64,000 nt of DNA from an uncultured Pelagibacteraceae bacterium (lineage in GTDB: Bacteria; Pseudomonadota; Alphaproteobacteria; Pelagibacterales; Pelagibacteraceae), in assembly GCA_902576335.1 (NCBI GenBank), contig CACGVC010000001.1, positions 1-64,000 on the forward strand, read 5' to 3'. Positions 25,784 to 33,569 of the stretch are shown here, piece by piece. The translations under genes were made by a program, and so were the position numbers. Each line of letters begins with the position of its first letter. Within the stretch, counting starts at the first letter, position 1. The notes below the pieces were generated by a model. It was not told where the DNA came from, ran no database searches, and saw nothing but the letters and a program-made list of their open reading frames with translations.

Positions 25784-26202
25784 TACAAAAATTTTATGAT
25801 TTAAAAATAAATACTAATGGTCAGAAATTATATGAATTTACTGATCTAACTATTGAATGGATTAAAAAAAACGATTTTAAAAATGGTATGATAAATTTAA
25901 GTATTCAGCATACTAGTGCATCATTAATTGTACAAGAAAATGCGGATCCAGATGTTCAAAAGGATTTAATTAATTATTTTAATAATTTGGTTCCCATGGA
26001 CAATAAATTGTATATCCATACCACAGAGGGTAAAGATGATATGCCTGCACATATAAAATCATCAATAACAAATAATCAAATATCTTTAAGTATCAAAGAC
26101 GGAAAATTATTACTTGGAACTTGGCAAGGAATTTATTTGTTTGAACATAGAATAAATCCTCAAAAAAGATCTATCATTCATCATTTTTTAGGTGAGACTT
26201 AA
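25780..26202 (+). CDS. YjbQ/UPF0047 family protein
   Basis: A 140-residue beta-rich protein of the YjbQ (UPF0047, thiamine-phosphate-synthase-like side activity) family. Typical segments are LSIQHTSASLIVQENADPDV near 41-60, HTTEGKDDMPAHIKSS near 80-95 and GTWQGIYLFEHR near the end, which supplies the His/Glu metal-site residues. The physiological role is poorly known. It overlaps zapE by four bases and shares TTAA with the stop of the convergent photolyase gene. Confidence 0.85.
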   Translation: MIQKFYDLKINTNGQKLYEFTDLTIEWIKKNDFKNGMINLSIQHTSASLIVQENADPDVQKDLINYFNNLVPMDNKLYIHTTEGKDDMPAHIKSSITNNQISLSIKDGKLLLGTWQGIYLFEHRINPQKRSIIHHFLGET

Positions 26203-27620
26203 TTTTTTTTTAAAGTTTGGAAAGCCTCAAGTGCAGCTTTACGTGCTTCTTCATGAATAACTATTGGTTTTGGATAACTTTTTCCAATAATTGTATTTAT
26301 TGCCTCTTGATATTTAATTTCCATTTCCCATGGTTTATGAATAAACTTTTGTGGAACCTTACTTAATTCTGGTACCCATTTTTTTACATACTTTCCTTCT
26401 TTATCAAATTTTTCACCTTGAAGGATAGGATTGAATATTCTGAAATAAGGAGCTGCATCAGCACCACAACCAGCAACCCATTGCCATTGAGCTACATTAT
26501 TAGCTTTATTGAAATCTAATAAACAATTTCTAAAATGTTTTTCACCCTCAGTCCAATTTATTCTTAGATGTTTTACTAGAAAGGAGCCCACAACCATTCT
26601 TATCCGGTTATGCATCCAACCAGTTTCATAAAGCTCTCTCATCCCGGCATCAACAATCGGATAACCCGTCATACCTGATTTCCATGCCTTTAAAAATTTT
26701 TCATTTTTGACCCAGGGAAACTTATCAAATTCTTTTCTATAATTTCCTTTTAAAAATTCCGGGAAATAATTGATTAAACTATGCGAAAATTCACGCCACC
26801 CTAATTCATTAATATATTTTCTGTAACCAATTCCTTTCGATTTAATTTCACTGCACTTTTTCCAGATAGTATTCACGTGAATTTGTCCATGTTTGATATA
26901 AGGAGATAATTTAGATGTACCCTCGACTGAAGGATAATCTCTCGCAGTTCCGTAATCTTTAATTTTACCATCAATTAGATTTTTTAGAATTTTTTTAGAC
27001 TCTTCCTCAGATACCTTCCAATATTTTTCAAACTTTTTATACCAATCTTTTCTTGGAAGAATATCTTTTGGTTCTATACAACCTTTAAAGAATGTTAATG
27101 ACTTTGTTTTTTTCTTGATACCATAATTTTTACTTGGTGGTGATCCTAAAAATTTTTGTTCAGCATTTCTCCAAAATGGGGTGAAAACTTTAAAAGGTGT
27201 TCCATCATTTTTAGTTACCTCTTGAAACTCATTTAAAATATTTCCTTTGAAATATTTGTAATTAATCTGATTCTTAACAAGAATATCTCTAATTTTTTTT
27301 CCTTTTGCAATTACGTCTGGTTCGTAAATTTTATTCCAATATATCGAAATATTGTCTTTTTTTTTAATTTTTGAAAATATATCCAGCTCATCACCTGCTA
27401 ATATTTGAAGATTGATCTTAAACTTCGATAATTCAGACTTAAAGATTTCTAATGATTTTGAAAGCCACCATTTTTGTGCCTCTCTTTTGGCATCAAAGTC
27501 GCTTTTGTTGTAAATGTATAGAGCAAGCACGCTATCATGATTTTGGGTTGCGTAAGAAAGGGCAGGGTTATTTTCAATTCTAAAATCCTCTCTTATCCAA
27601 GTGATCGCGTTTTTTGTCAT
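26199..27620 (-). CDS. phrB: deoxyribodipyrimidine photo-lyase
   Basis: A 473-residue class I CPD photolyase that repairs UV-induced pyrimidine dimers with blue light. The N-terminal antenna domain starts ITWIREDFRIENNPAL. The FAD domain shows GWREFSHSLINYFP, the photolyase/cryptochrome core GYPIVDAGMRELYETGWMHN (about residues 318-337) and VAQWQWVAGCGADAAPYFRIFNP-type segments with the tryptophan-rich helix. A surface-ocean lifestyle is consistent with it. The ammonia-lyase-like gene ends five bases upstream, so they may share a transcript. Confidence 0.93.
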   Translation of the reverse strand: MTKNAITWIREDFRIENNPALSYATQNHDSVLALYIYNKSDFDAKREAQKWWLSKSLEIFKSELSKFKINLQILAGDELDIFSKIKKKDNISIYWNKIYEPDVIAKGKKIRDILVKNQINYKYFKGNILNEFQEVTKNDGTPFKVFTPFWRNAEQKFLGSPPSKNYGIKKKTKSLTFFKGCIEPKDILPRKDWYKKFEKYWKVSEEESKKILKNLIDGKIKDYGTARDYPSVEGTSKLSPYIKHGQIHVNTIWKKCSEIKSKGIGYRKYINELGWREFSHSLINYFPEFLKGNYRKEFDKFPWVKNEKFLKAWKSGMTGYPIVDAGMRELYETGWMHNRIRMVVGSFLVKHLRINWTEGEKHFRNCLLDFNKANNVAQWQWVAGCGADAAPYFRIFNPILQGEKFDKEGKYVKKWVPELSKVPQKFIHKPWEMEIKYQEAINTIIGKSYPKPIVIHEEARKAALEAFQTLKKN

Positions 27621-27625
27621 AAAAA

Positions 27626-28747
27626 TTATTTTCTACCTTTAGATAGCAGTTGTTTGTAGAGTTTAACATCTGCATTACCTTCGCATCCAATAACTAAAAC
27701 ATTAGAATTTTGATTAAGGTTAATCAATTTTCTTGCCTTTTTGTTATTGCATATTCCAACCAAAGCAATAATTCCTGGAGTAGCGCATTCACCACCTACA
27801 ATTGAAGTTTTGCTGAACTTCTTATCTTTTAAACCAGCTACTGTTTTAGCTACATTTTTATCTGAAATTGATACACAACAATTACTAGCTTTTTTTAATA
27901 TTTGCCAAGGCACAAGAGACATTTCATTGCAAGACATACCACCCATAATGCTCTCTTTTTTAATTCTTATTTTTTTTAACTTATTACTTTTAATACTTTG
28001 AAGAACGCAATCGGCTCTATCTGGTTCAACGATAATTATTTTTGGAATTTTTTTAAAATATTTTGCTACTCCAGCAACCAAACCTGCGGCCAAACCACCA
28101 ACACCCGCTTGAAGAAAAATATGAGTAATATACTGATTAGTTTGATTAGAAATTTCTTTAATTAAAATAGAGTATCCTGCCATTGTTAATTGAGGAATAT
28201 ATTTATAATTTTTTGTAGATACATCTTGAACAATTTTCCAGTTATTTTGTTTTGAGAGTAATTGGCACTCTTTTAAGGATGCTTCATAATTTCCCCTTAC
28301 TCTTATTACTTCAGCGCCAAATTTTTTAATTTCTTTTACTCTTGTTTCACTCACGTATTGACTAACAAAAATTTTACATTGCAATTTTAGTCTTTTTGCC
28401 CCCCAAGCTACTGATCTCCCATGATTGCCAGCTGTTGCTGATGATACAATTATTTTGTTAGTTTTTTTTGAAATTTTTTCTACTGCATAGGCACCACCAA
28501 GTGCTTTAAAGGATTTTAAGTGAAATCGTTTCGATTCGTCTTTGTAAAATATATTCTTAAGCTGAAGTTTTTTATTTAATTTGTTTAATTTCAATAGAGG
28601 AGTTGGATTATATCCTTTCCATTTAGATATATTTTTATGAGAATTAACTAATAAATTTGACGGCAAATATTTTAAGACATAGTTTCTACTAAATTGAAAG
28701 TTTTTATTTATTAAGAATTTGGAGTATTTCCATTTAAGATTTTGCAT
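27626..28747 (-). CDS. dpaL: diaminopropionate ammonia-lyase-like PLP enzyme
   Basis: A 373-residue fold-type II PLP enzyme. The PLP lysine is K81 in HLKSFKALGGAYA, the asparagine loop is SSATAGNHGRSVAWGAK (SATDGNHGR in DpaL), and GVGGLAAG binds the PLP phosphate. DpaL converts 2,3-diaminopropionate to pyruvate and two ammonia. Threonine dehydratase/EutB-type enzymes share the fold, so another amino-acid substrate is possible, but the SFKALGG and GNHGR context fits DpaL best. It belongs with the window's other diamino/acetyl-diamino-acid enzymes, at a distance. Confidence 0.75.
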   Translation of the reverse strand: MQNLKWKYSKFLINKNFQFSRNYVLKYLPSNLLVNSHKNISKWKGYNPTPLLKLNKLNKKLQLKNIFYKDESKRFHLKSFKALGGAYAVEKISKKTNKIIVSSATAGNHGRSVAWGAKRLKLQCKIFVSQYVSETRVKEIKKFGAEVIRVRGNYEASLKECQLLSKQNNWKIVQDVSTKNYKYIPQLTMAGYSILIKEISNQTNQYITHIFLQAGVGGLAAGLVAGVAKYFKKIPKIIIVEPDRADCVLQSIKSNKLKKIRIKKESIMGGMSCNEMSLVPWQILKKASNCCVSISDKNVAKTVAGLKDKKFSKTSIVGGECATPGIIALVGICNNKKARKLINLNQNSNVLVIGCEGNADVKLYKQLLSKGRK

Positions 28748-28813
28748 TATAAATTTTTTTTATATTCAAACTATAAATAAACCTATATTAATATTTATAC
28801 AAAGAAAAACTGT

Positions 28814-29764
28814 ATGAAAAAAATATTAATTATTGGTGGTGGTGCAATGGGTTCTGCTTTTTCAATCCCATGTTTAGAAAATAATAATAGAGTTATAATA
28901 ACAGAACCATATAATAAAGTTTTCATTAAGAACTTATCTTCAAAAAAAAAATTTCATTCCTCCTTAAAAAAAAATTTGCCAAAAAAGTTAAAATTCAAGT
29001 ATTATTCAAAAGATATATTCAGAGAAAAGTTTGACTTGATTGTAATTGCATTGAGTCTTGCTGGAATTGATTTTATTGGAAAAGAGTTGAAAGACTTAAA
29101 AATAAAAACACCATTACTAGTTCTTACTAAAGGACTAAAATATGATAAAAAAAGAAAAAAACTCTTGACTATTTCAGGGTTACTCAAAAATAATTATAAT
29201 GTTGCAAATGTATCAGTTTTAAAAGGACCTTGTCTGGCTAAAGAATTAGCAAGAAAAAATAAGACAAGCGTAGTAATAGCAAATAAGAATATCAAAATAG
29301 CTAAATGGATTGGAAAACAGATATCAACAAAATATTATCTGACTGAATTTTCAAGAGATGTTATTGGAGTAGAAATTTGCTCAGCAATTAAGAATATTTA
29401 TGCAATGGTTATAGGCTCAGGTCAAAATTTAAATGCTGCATCAGATTTATTTCAAAAAAGTGTAAATGAGATGAAATTTTTGATTAAATATTTTAAAGGC
29501 GATCAGTCAACTATATTAGGTCTTGCTGGAATTGGTGATCTCTATGTGAGTGCTGTGGGAGGAAGAAATAGTAAAATGGGAGATTTTTTAGGTAAAGGTT
29601 TTACATTTGCAGCAGCTAAAAAAAAGTTTATGCCAAAAGATACAGTCGAAGGTGAGCAATTGGCTATAGAAATTGCTCCTTATATTTTAAAAAAAATTAA
29701 TAAAAAAAAGATACCTTTGATGATCAATTTGCTAAAGACGATATTGTATAATAAAAAAATCTAA
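28814..29764 (+). CDS. gpsA: glycerol-3-phosphate dehydrogenase (NAD(P)+)-like
   Basis: A 316-residue dehydrogenase that makes sn-glycerol-3-phosphate for phospholipids. The N-terminal Rossmann loop is GGGAMGSAF instead of the common GxGxWGTA, and the family core is GVEICSAIKNIYAMVIGSGQNL near residues 193-214, carrying the catalytic Lys. LAGIGDLYVSAVGGRNSKMG follows near 236-255, as expected. It is slightly shorter and more Lys-rich than typical GpsA. It lies divergent from dpaL with a 66-base gap, and its stop overlaps a tiny minus-strand frame. Confidence 0.85.
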   Translation: MKKILIIGGGAMGSAFSIPCLENNNRVIITEPYNKVFIKNLSSKKKFHSSLKKNLPKKLKFKYYSKDIFREKFDLIVIALSLAGIDFIGKELKDLKIKTPLLVLTKGLKYDKKRKKLLTISGLLKNNYNVANVSVLKGPCLAKELARKNKTSVVIANKNIKIAKWIGKQISTKYYLTEFSRDVIGVEICSAIKNIYAMVIGSGQNLNAASDLFQKSVNEMKFLIKYFKGDQSTILGLAGIGDLYVSAVGGRNSKMGDFLGKGFTFAAAKKKFMPKDTVEGEQLAIEIAPYILKKINKKKIPLMINLLKTILYNKKI

Positions 29765-29844
29765 CCAATTAGAAAATTATTTTCTACAAGTAATCCTATA
29801 ATGATACCAACCAATAATGCAAAAATTAGTTTTTTTTTATCCAC
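29761..29844 (-). CDS. tiny 27-residue membrane peptide after the second livM
   Basis: A GTG three bases after the livM stop opens a 27-codon frame: charged start (DKKK), a hydrophobic stretch LIFALLVGIIIGLLV that could span the membrane, then ENNFLIG. The purine-rich AAGAA just before the GTG may be a weak ribosome-binding site. It is the last frame of the minus-strand Liv operon, and its stop overlaps the gpsA stop (CTAA). No family is recognised. The matching arrangement at 3020-3091 raises interest but does not prove translation. Confidence 0.35.
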   Translation of the reverse strand: MDKKKLIFALLVGIIIGLLVENNFLIG

Positions 29845-29847
29845 TTC

Positions 29848-30921
29848 TTAAGATTTTTTACCAATTGAAGAAGTTAAATTTTTAATGTTCATAGTTGGGA
29901 ATTTTGTCTTCCATTTTTGCTTTATGTTTTCCCATAATTTTGCCATTCCCAAAGGTTCATAAATCATAAAGATAATCATCAACCCACCAAATATTACCTG
30001 CTCGATTGAAGATATTATTGTAGCGTCAATAGCACCATGAAAAACATTATTACCAATGGCATTAAGAAGAACTGGAAAAAGTAGAATAAACGCTGCACCA
30101 ATAAAAGCACCATTTATTGTACCAAGTCCACCTAAAATACACATAAATAATATTTTAAAAGATAATTTAATATCAAAAGCAACTGGTTCTAAAGATTTTA
30201 AATAACAAAATGCAAAAAGTGCACCAGCAACCCCACAATAAAACGCACTAATTGCGAAGGCCTGTACTTTTGTTCTTAATAATGAAACTCCCATCGACTC
30301 CGCAGCTATATCCATATCTCTAACTGCCATCCAATTCCTACCCGTACTACCTCTAGCCATATTCATCGCTAGCAAAGTTAAAACCGTGGTAACAGCTAAA
30401 CACACAAAATACATAGCTAATGGAGTTGTAAATGGTTTTCCTAAGATAACTATGTCTTGTGCGGTTATAATTCCTGAAGAGTCATAGTTTTTAAACCAAC
30501 CAAATTTATCTATCATCCATATAATAAAAAACTGTGAGGCCAATGTTGCTACCATCAGATAAATTCCTCTTACTTTTAGACTTGGTAAACCAAATAAAAT
30601 TCCAAAAGCGGCAGCAATCAAACCTGACACTACTAATGAACCGACGAAACCTAAATCAGGCACTCGTAAAATAAGGTTAAACATCGCAAAAGCACCTGCA
30701 GCCATGAAGCCAGCGGCACCTAAAGCTAATTGTCCTGTGTAACCCATAACTATTTGTTGTCCGATTGTAGCTAGAGCTAAGCAAAGCCAAGGTATTAATA
30801 TGGAAGTGTACCAATATTCTGTTGTAATAAATGATGGTATTACTAATACACTCAGAACCATACAAACTGCTAAGTTAATTAGGTCTTTTTTTGTATAAGT
30901 CATAAACACTGGTTTCATCAT
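29848..30921 (-). CDS. livM: HAAT-family ABC transporter permease LivM (second system)
   Basis: A 357-residue permease with about nine hydrophobic segments. IVMGYTGQLALGAAGFMAAGAF near 57-78 and CILGGLGTINGAFIGA near 260-275 are family hallmarks. It is compact, unlike the 456-residue LivM at 1645, and belongs to a complete minus-strand operon running binding protein, livF, livG, livH, livM. It starts three bases after livH. A tiny hydrophobic frame follows. Confidence 0.9.
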   Translation of the reverse strand: MMKPVFMTYTKKDLINLAVCMVLSVLVIPSFITTEYWYTSILIPWLCLALATIGQQIVMGYTGQLALGAAGFMAAGAFAMFNLILRVPDLGFVGSLVVSGLIAAAFGILFGLPSLKVRGIYLMVATLASQFFIIWMIDKFGWFKNYDSSGIITAQDIVILGKPFTTPLAMYFVCLAVTTVLTLLAMNMARGSTGRNWMAVRDMDIAAESMGVSLLRTKVQAFAISAFYCGVAGALFAFCYLKSLEPVAFDIKLSFKILFMCILGGLGTINGAFIGAAFILLFPVLLNAIGNNVFHGAIDATIISSIEQVIFGGLMIIFMIYEPLGMAKLWENIKQKWKTKFPTMNIKNLTSSIGKKS

Positions 30922-30924
30922 AAA

Positions 30925-31833
30925 TTAAACTCTCCTAATAATTTTTTCTCCAAATAAACCTTCCGGTCTATATAATAAAAAGAATATTGCTAAGACGTAA
31001 GGAGCCCAACCTTCAATTGCGCCTCCAAAAAACGGTCCAATGTATACCTCTAAAACTTTCTCTACTGCACCAATGATCAAGCCACCAATAATTGCACCTG
31101 GGATAGATGAGAAACCACCTATAATTAAAACTGGTAAAGCTTTTAAAGCCAAATCTACAAGAGCAAATTGAACACCAGCTCTTGCACCCCACATACATCC
31201 TGCAACTAATGCCACAACTCCAGCAGCAGACCAAACTAATAACATAATATGTTTTAAAGGAATTCCAATTGAACTTGCAGCACCCGCATCATCTGCAACA
31301 GCTCTTAAACCCAGACCAATTTTTGTATATTTAAATAGAAGGAATAAACCAATAATCATTATAGCTGCAACAAGTCCTGCAGTAATATCAAGAGCACTAA
31401 TAAATAATTTTAAGTTATCAGCAATCCACGGCACTGGAAAATCTCCTATACCTAAATCTAATCTTCTTACTTCTACTCCCCATGCTGCTTGAGCCAAGCC
31501 CTCTAAAACATATCCTAGACCGATTGTGGCCATTAACACTGTATCTTCGCTGGCATTCATGAGAGGTCTTAAAACAAATCTTTCGGTACACAGACCAACT
31601 ACTACCATTAAAAGAGCAGCCATAATAAATGCAAGTACAAAAGGTATGTTAAAATCTTGCATGAAACCACAAAAAGCAAGAACTGAGAAGAAAACCATAG
31701 CTCCTTGTGAGAAGTTAAATGTTGCTGAAGCTTTAAAAATTAGAACAAATCCTAATGCTACTAAAGAATACATAGTTCCAGCAAGCAAACCACCGACTAA
31801 AACTTCCATAAAAAATAATAATTCATCAACCAT
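30925..31833 (-). CDS. livH: HAAT-family ABC transporter permease LivH (second system)
   Basis: A 302-residue permease of normal LivH length with about eight helices. GTMYSLVALGFVLIFKASATFNFSQG near the N-terminus and GGFSSIPGAIIGGLIIGAVE near 236-255 are the typical patterns, and the C-terminal YRPEGLFGEK is the family ending. It lies between livG (nine-base gap) and livM (three-base gap). Confidence 0.92.
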   Translation of the reverse strand: MVDELLFFMEVLVGGLLAGTMYSLVALGFVLIFKASATFNFSQGAMVFFSVLAFCGFMQDFNIPFVLAFIMAALLMVVVGLCTERFVLRPLMNASEDTVLMATIGLGYVLEGLAQAAWGVEVRRLDLGIGDFPVPWIADNLKLFISALDITAGLVAAIMIIGLFLLFKYTKIGLGLRAVADDAGAASSIGIPLKHIMLLVWSAAGVVALVAGCMWGARAGVQFALVDLALKALPVLIIGGFSSIPGAIIGGLIIGAVEKVLEVYIGPFFGGAIEGWAPYVLAIFFLLYRPEGLFGEKIIRRV

Positions 31834-31842
31834 ATATTTATC

Positions 31843-32637
31843 CTAGTGTTCCACTCCTAAATAAGCGTCTATTACTTTTTGATTTGATCTTACTTCATCA
31901 GGCGTACCATCGCCAATAACTTTACCATAATCAAGCACTACAACTCTGTCTGATATATCCATAACTACTCCCATGTCATGCTCAATAAGAACCATAGTTG
32001 TGCCGAGTTCATCATTTACTTTTAAAATAAATCTGCACATATCTCTTTTTTCTTCAACATTCATTCCAGCCATAGGTTCATCTAATAAAATTACAGATGA
32101 GTCTGTCGCGAGAGCACGACCCAACTCAACTTTTTTTTGTAACCCATAAGGTAGTTTTCCAACTGGAGTATTTTTGATATCCTCTATCTCTAAAAAACTG
32201 ATTATTTCTTCAGATCTATCTCTGTTTTCTTTTTCTTCTTTTTTTACTTTAGGAAGTTGAAAAGCAACTTCAAGAAAATTTGTTTTTGTGTGAAGCTTTC
32301 GGCCTACTAAAATATTATCTAGGACCGACATTCTTTTAAATAAAGCTAAGTTTTGAAACGTTCTAGAAAGGCCCATTTGAGCCATGATATTGGGAGTAAT
32401 ATTTGGTATTTCTTTTCCTTTAAAAGAAACAGTTCCTTGTTGAGGCTTATAAATTCCATTAATACAATTCAGCATTGAGCTTTTTCCAGCTCCATTAGGT
32501 CCGATTATAGCTCTAACTTCATGCTCAAGTACATCAAACGAGGTATCAGTTATTGCTTTTACACCACCAAAAGAAAGAGAGATATTTTTTACCTCTAATA
32601 TTGGTTTACCTATTTTAAATTTTCTTTCTAGAGCCAT
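31843..32637 (-). CDS. livG: HAAT-family ABC transporter ATP-binding protein LivG (second system)
   Basis: A 264-residue ATPase. Walker A is GPNGAGKSS (about residues 47-55), the Q-loop is SRTFQNLALFKRMSV, the signature region reads LPYGLQKKVELGRAL (LPYG in place of LSGG, usual for LivG relatives), Walker B is VILLDEPMAGM and the switch His is in LIEHDMGVV. The C-terminal VIDAYLG is the LivG ending. It starts two bases after livF in the operon. Confidence 0.92.
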   Translation of the reverse strand: MALERKFKIGKPILEVKNISLSFGGVKAITDTSFDVLEHEVRAIIGPNGAGKSSMLNCINGIYKPQQGTVSFKGKEIPNITPNIMAQMGLSRTFQNLALFKRMSVLDNILVGRKLHTKTNFLEVAFQLPKVKKEEKENRDRSEEIISFLEIEDIKNTPVGKLPYGLQKKVELGRALATDSSVILLDEPMAGMNVEEKRDMCRFILKVNDELGTTMVLIEHDMGVVMDISDRVVVLDYGKVIGDGTPDEVRSNQKVIDAYLGVEH

Positions 32638-32639
32638 CT

Positions 32640-33455
32640 TTAGTTAATTTTTTTCTTTGTTAAACTTTCCTCTTTAAGTACATCTCTAAAATTTTTTCTA
32701 CCTTTCTTTGAAATTCCTAGATATAATTCTTTTACCTGATCATTACTCAATAAACTCTGAGCTGTTCCATCTAACATAACTCTTCCTGTTTCAATAATGT
32801 AGCCATAATCTGAATTTTTTAGTGCAACGTTGGTGTTTTGTTCAGCAAGTAAAATACTAACACCTTCTTTCTGGTTTAACTCTTTTACAATATTAAATAT
32901 TTCGGCTACTAATTGAGGTGCTAAACCCATTGTAGGTTCATCTAAAAGAAGCATCTTAGGTTTTGCCATCATAGCTCTTGCAACTGCTATCATTTGTTGT
33001 TCTCCACCAGATGTAAACGCCGCTTGGCTTTTTCTTCTTTCCTTTAATCTTATGAAGTAAGTATATATTTTCTCTAATTCTTGATTGATATCACCTTTTG
33101 ATAATTTCCTTGAGTAAGCTCCTGAGATAATGTTCTCCTCAACAGTTAAGTGGCCAAAGCATCTTCTGCCCTCTAATACTTGGACCATACCAAGCCCAAC
33201 CATTTGTGAAGGATTTTGTTTATCAATCGAAGTACCATCATAATTTATTGAACCTTTTGTAACTTTACCTCTTTCCGAGGCCAACATAGTTGAAACTGCT
33301 TTTAGTGTTGTGCTTTTACCAGCGCCGTTAGCTCCAAGTAAAGCTACCACTTTTCCTTTAGGCACTTTTAATGAAACGTCATGTAATGCTAAAATGACAT
33401 TGTCATACATCACTTCAATATTTTTAATATCAAGGATGTTTGTTGAACTGCTCAT
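32640..33455 (-). CDS. livF: HAAT-family ABC transporter ATP-binding protein LivF (second system)
   Basis: A 271-residue ATPase. Walker A is GANGAGKST near residue 38, the signature is FTSGGEQQMIAVARA (TSGGE variant), Walker B is MLLLDEPTMGLAP and the switch region is LAEQNT. The family ending VKELYLG is followed by a basic tail of about 25 residues (KKGRKNFRDVL...), longer than in the first livF. It is separated from the binding-protein gene by a stable hairpin. Confidence 0.92.
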   Translation of the reverse strand: MSSSTNILDIKNIEVMYDNVILALHDVSLKVPKGKVVALLGANGAGKSTTLKAVSTMLASERGKVTKGSINYDGTSIDKQNPSQMVGLGMVQVLEGRRCFGHLTVEENIISGAYSRKLSKGDINQELEKIYTYFIRLKERRKSQAAFTSGGEQQMIAVARAMMAKPKMLLLDEPTMGLAPQLVAEIFNIVKELNQKEGVSILLAEQNTNVALKNSDYGYIIETGRVMLDGTAQSLLSNDQVKELYLGISKKGRKNFRDVLKEESLTKKKIN

Positions 33456-33493
33456 TAAATTTTATTTTATTATATTTATATTAGATTTTATTT

Positions 33494-33537
33494 AAATGGG
33501 GAATTCAAAATAATTACATTATTTGAACTCCCCATTT
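33494..33537 (-). terminator. intercistronic hairpin between binding-protein gene and livF
   Basis: Arms 33494-33509 and 33522-33537 pair over 16 positions around a 12-base loop. The only DNA mismatch (A33503/C33528) becomes a G-U pair in minus-strand RNA, indicating that the functional RNA comes from that strand. There is no U-tract after it, so it may be a 3'-end stabiliser or a weak attenuator rather than a full terminator. Confidence 0.7.
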
Positions 33538-33569
33538 TAGATAACATTAATTTATTTCTAAATTAAAAG

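Noticed and set aside
31013..31234. Cys/Trp-rich 73-codon minus-strand frame inside livH
   Set aside because: Same-strand out-of-frame shadow of the permease gene; the odd composition comes from frame-shifted Leu/Ile/Gly codons.
31526..31846. 106-codon plus-strand frame across livH of the second HAAT operon
   Set aside because: Antisense to a well-supported permease; composition follows the complement of hydrophobic codons.
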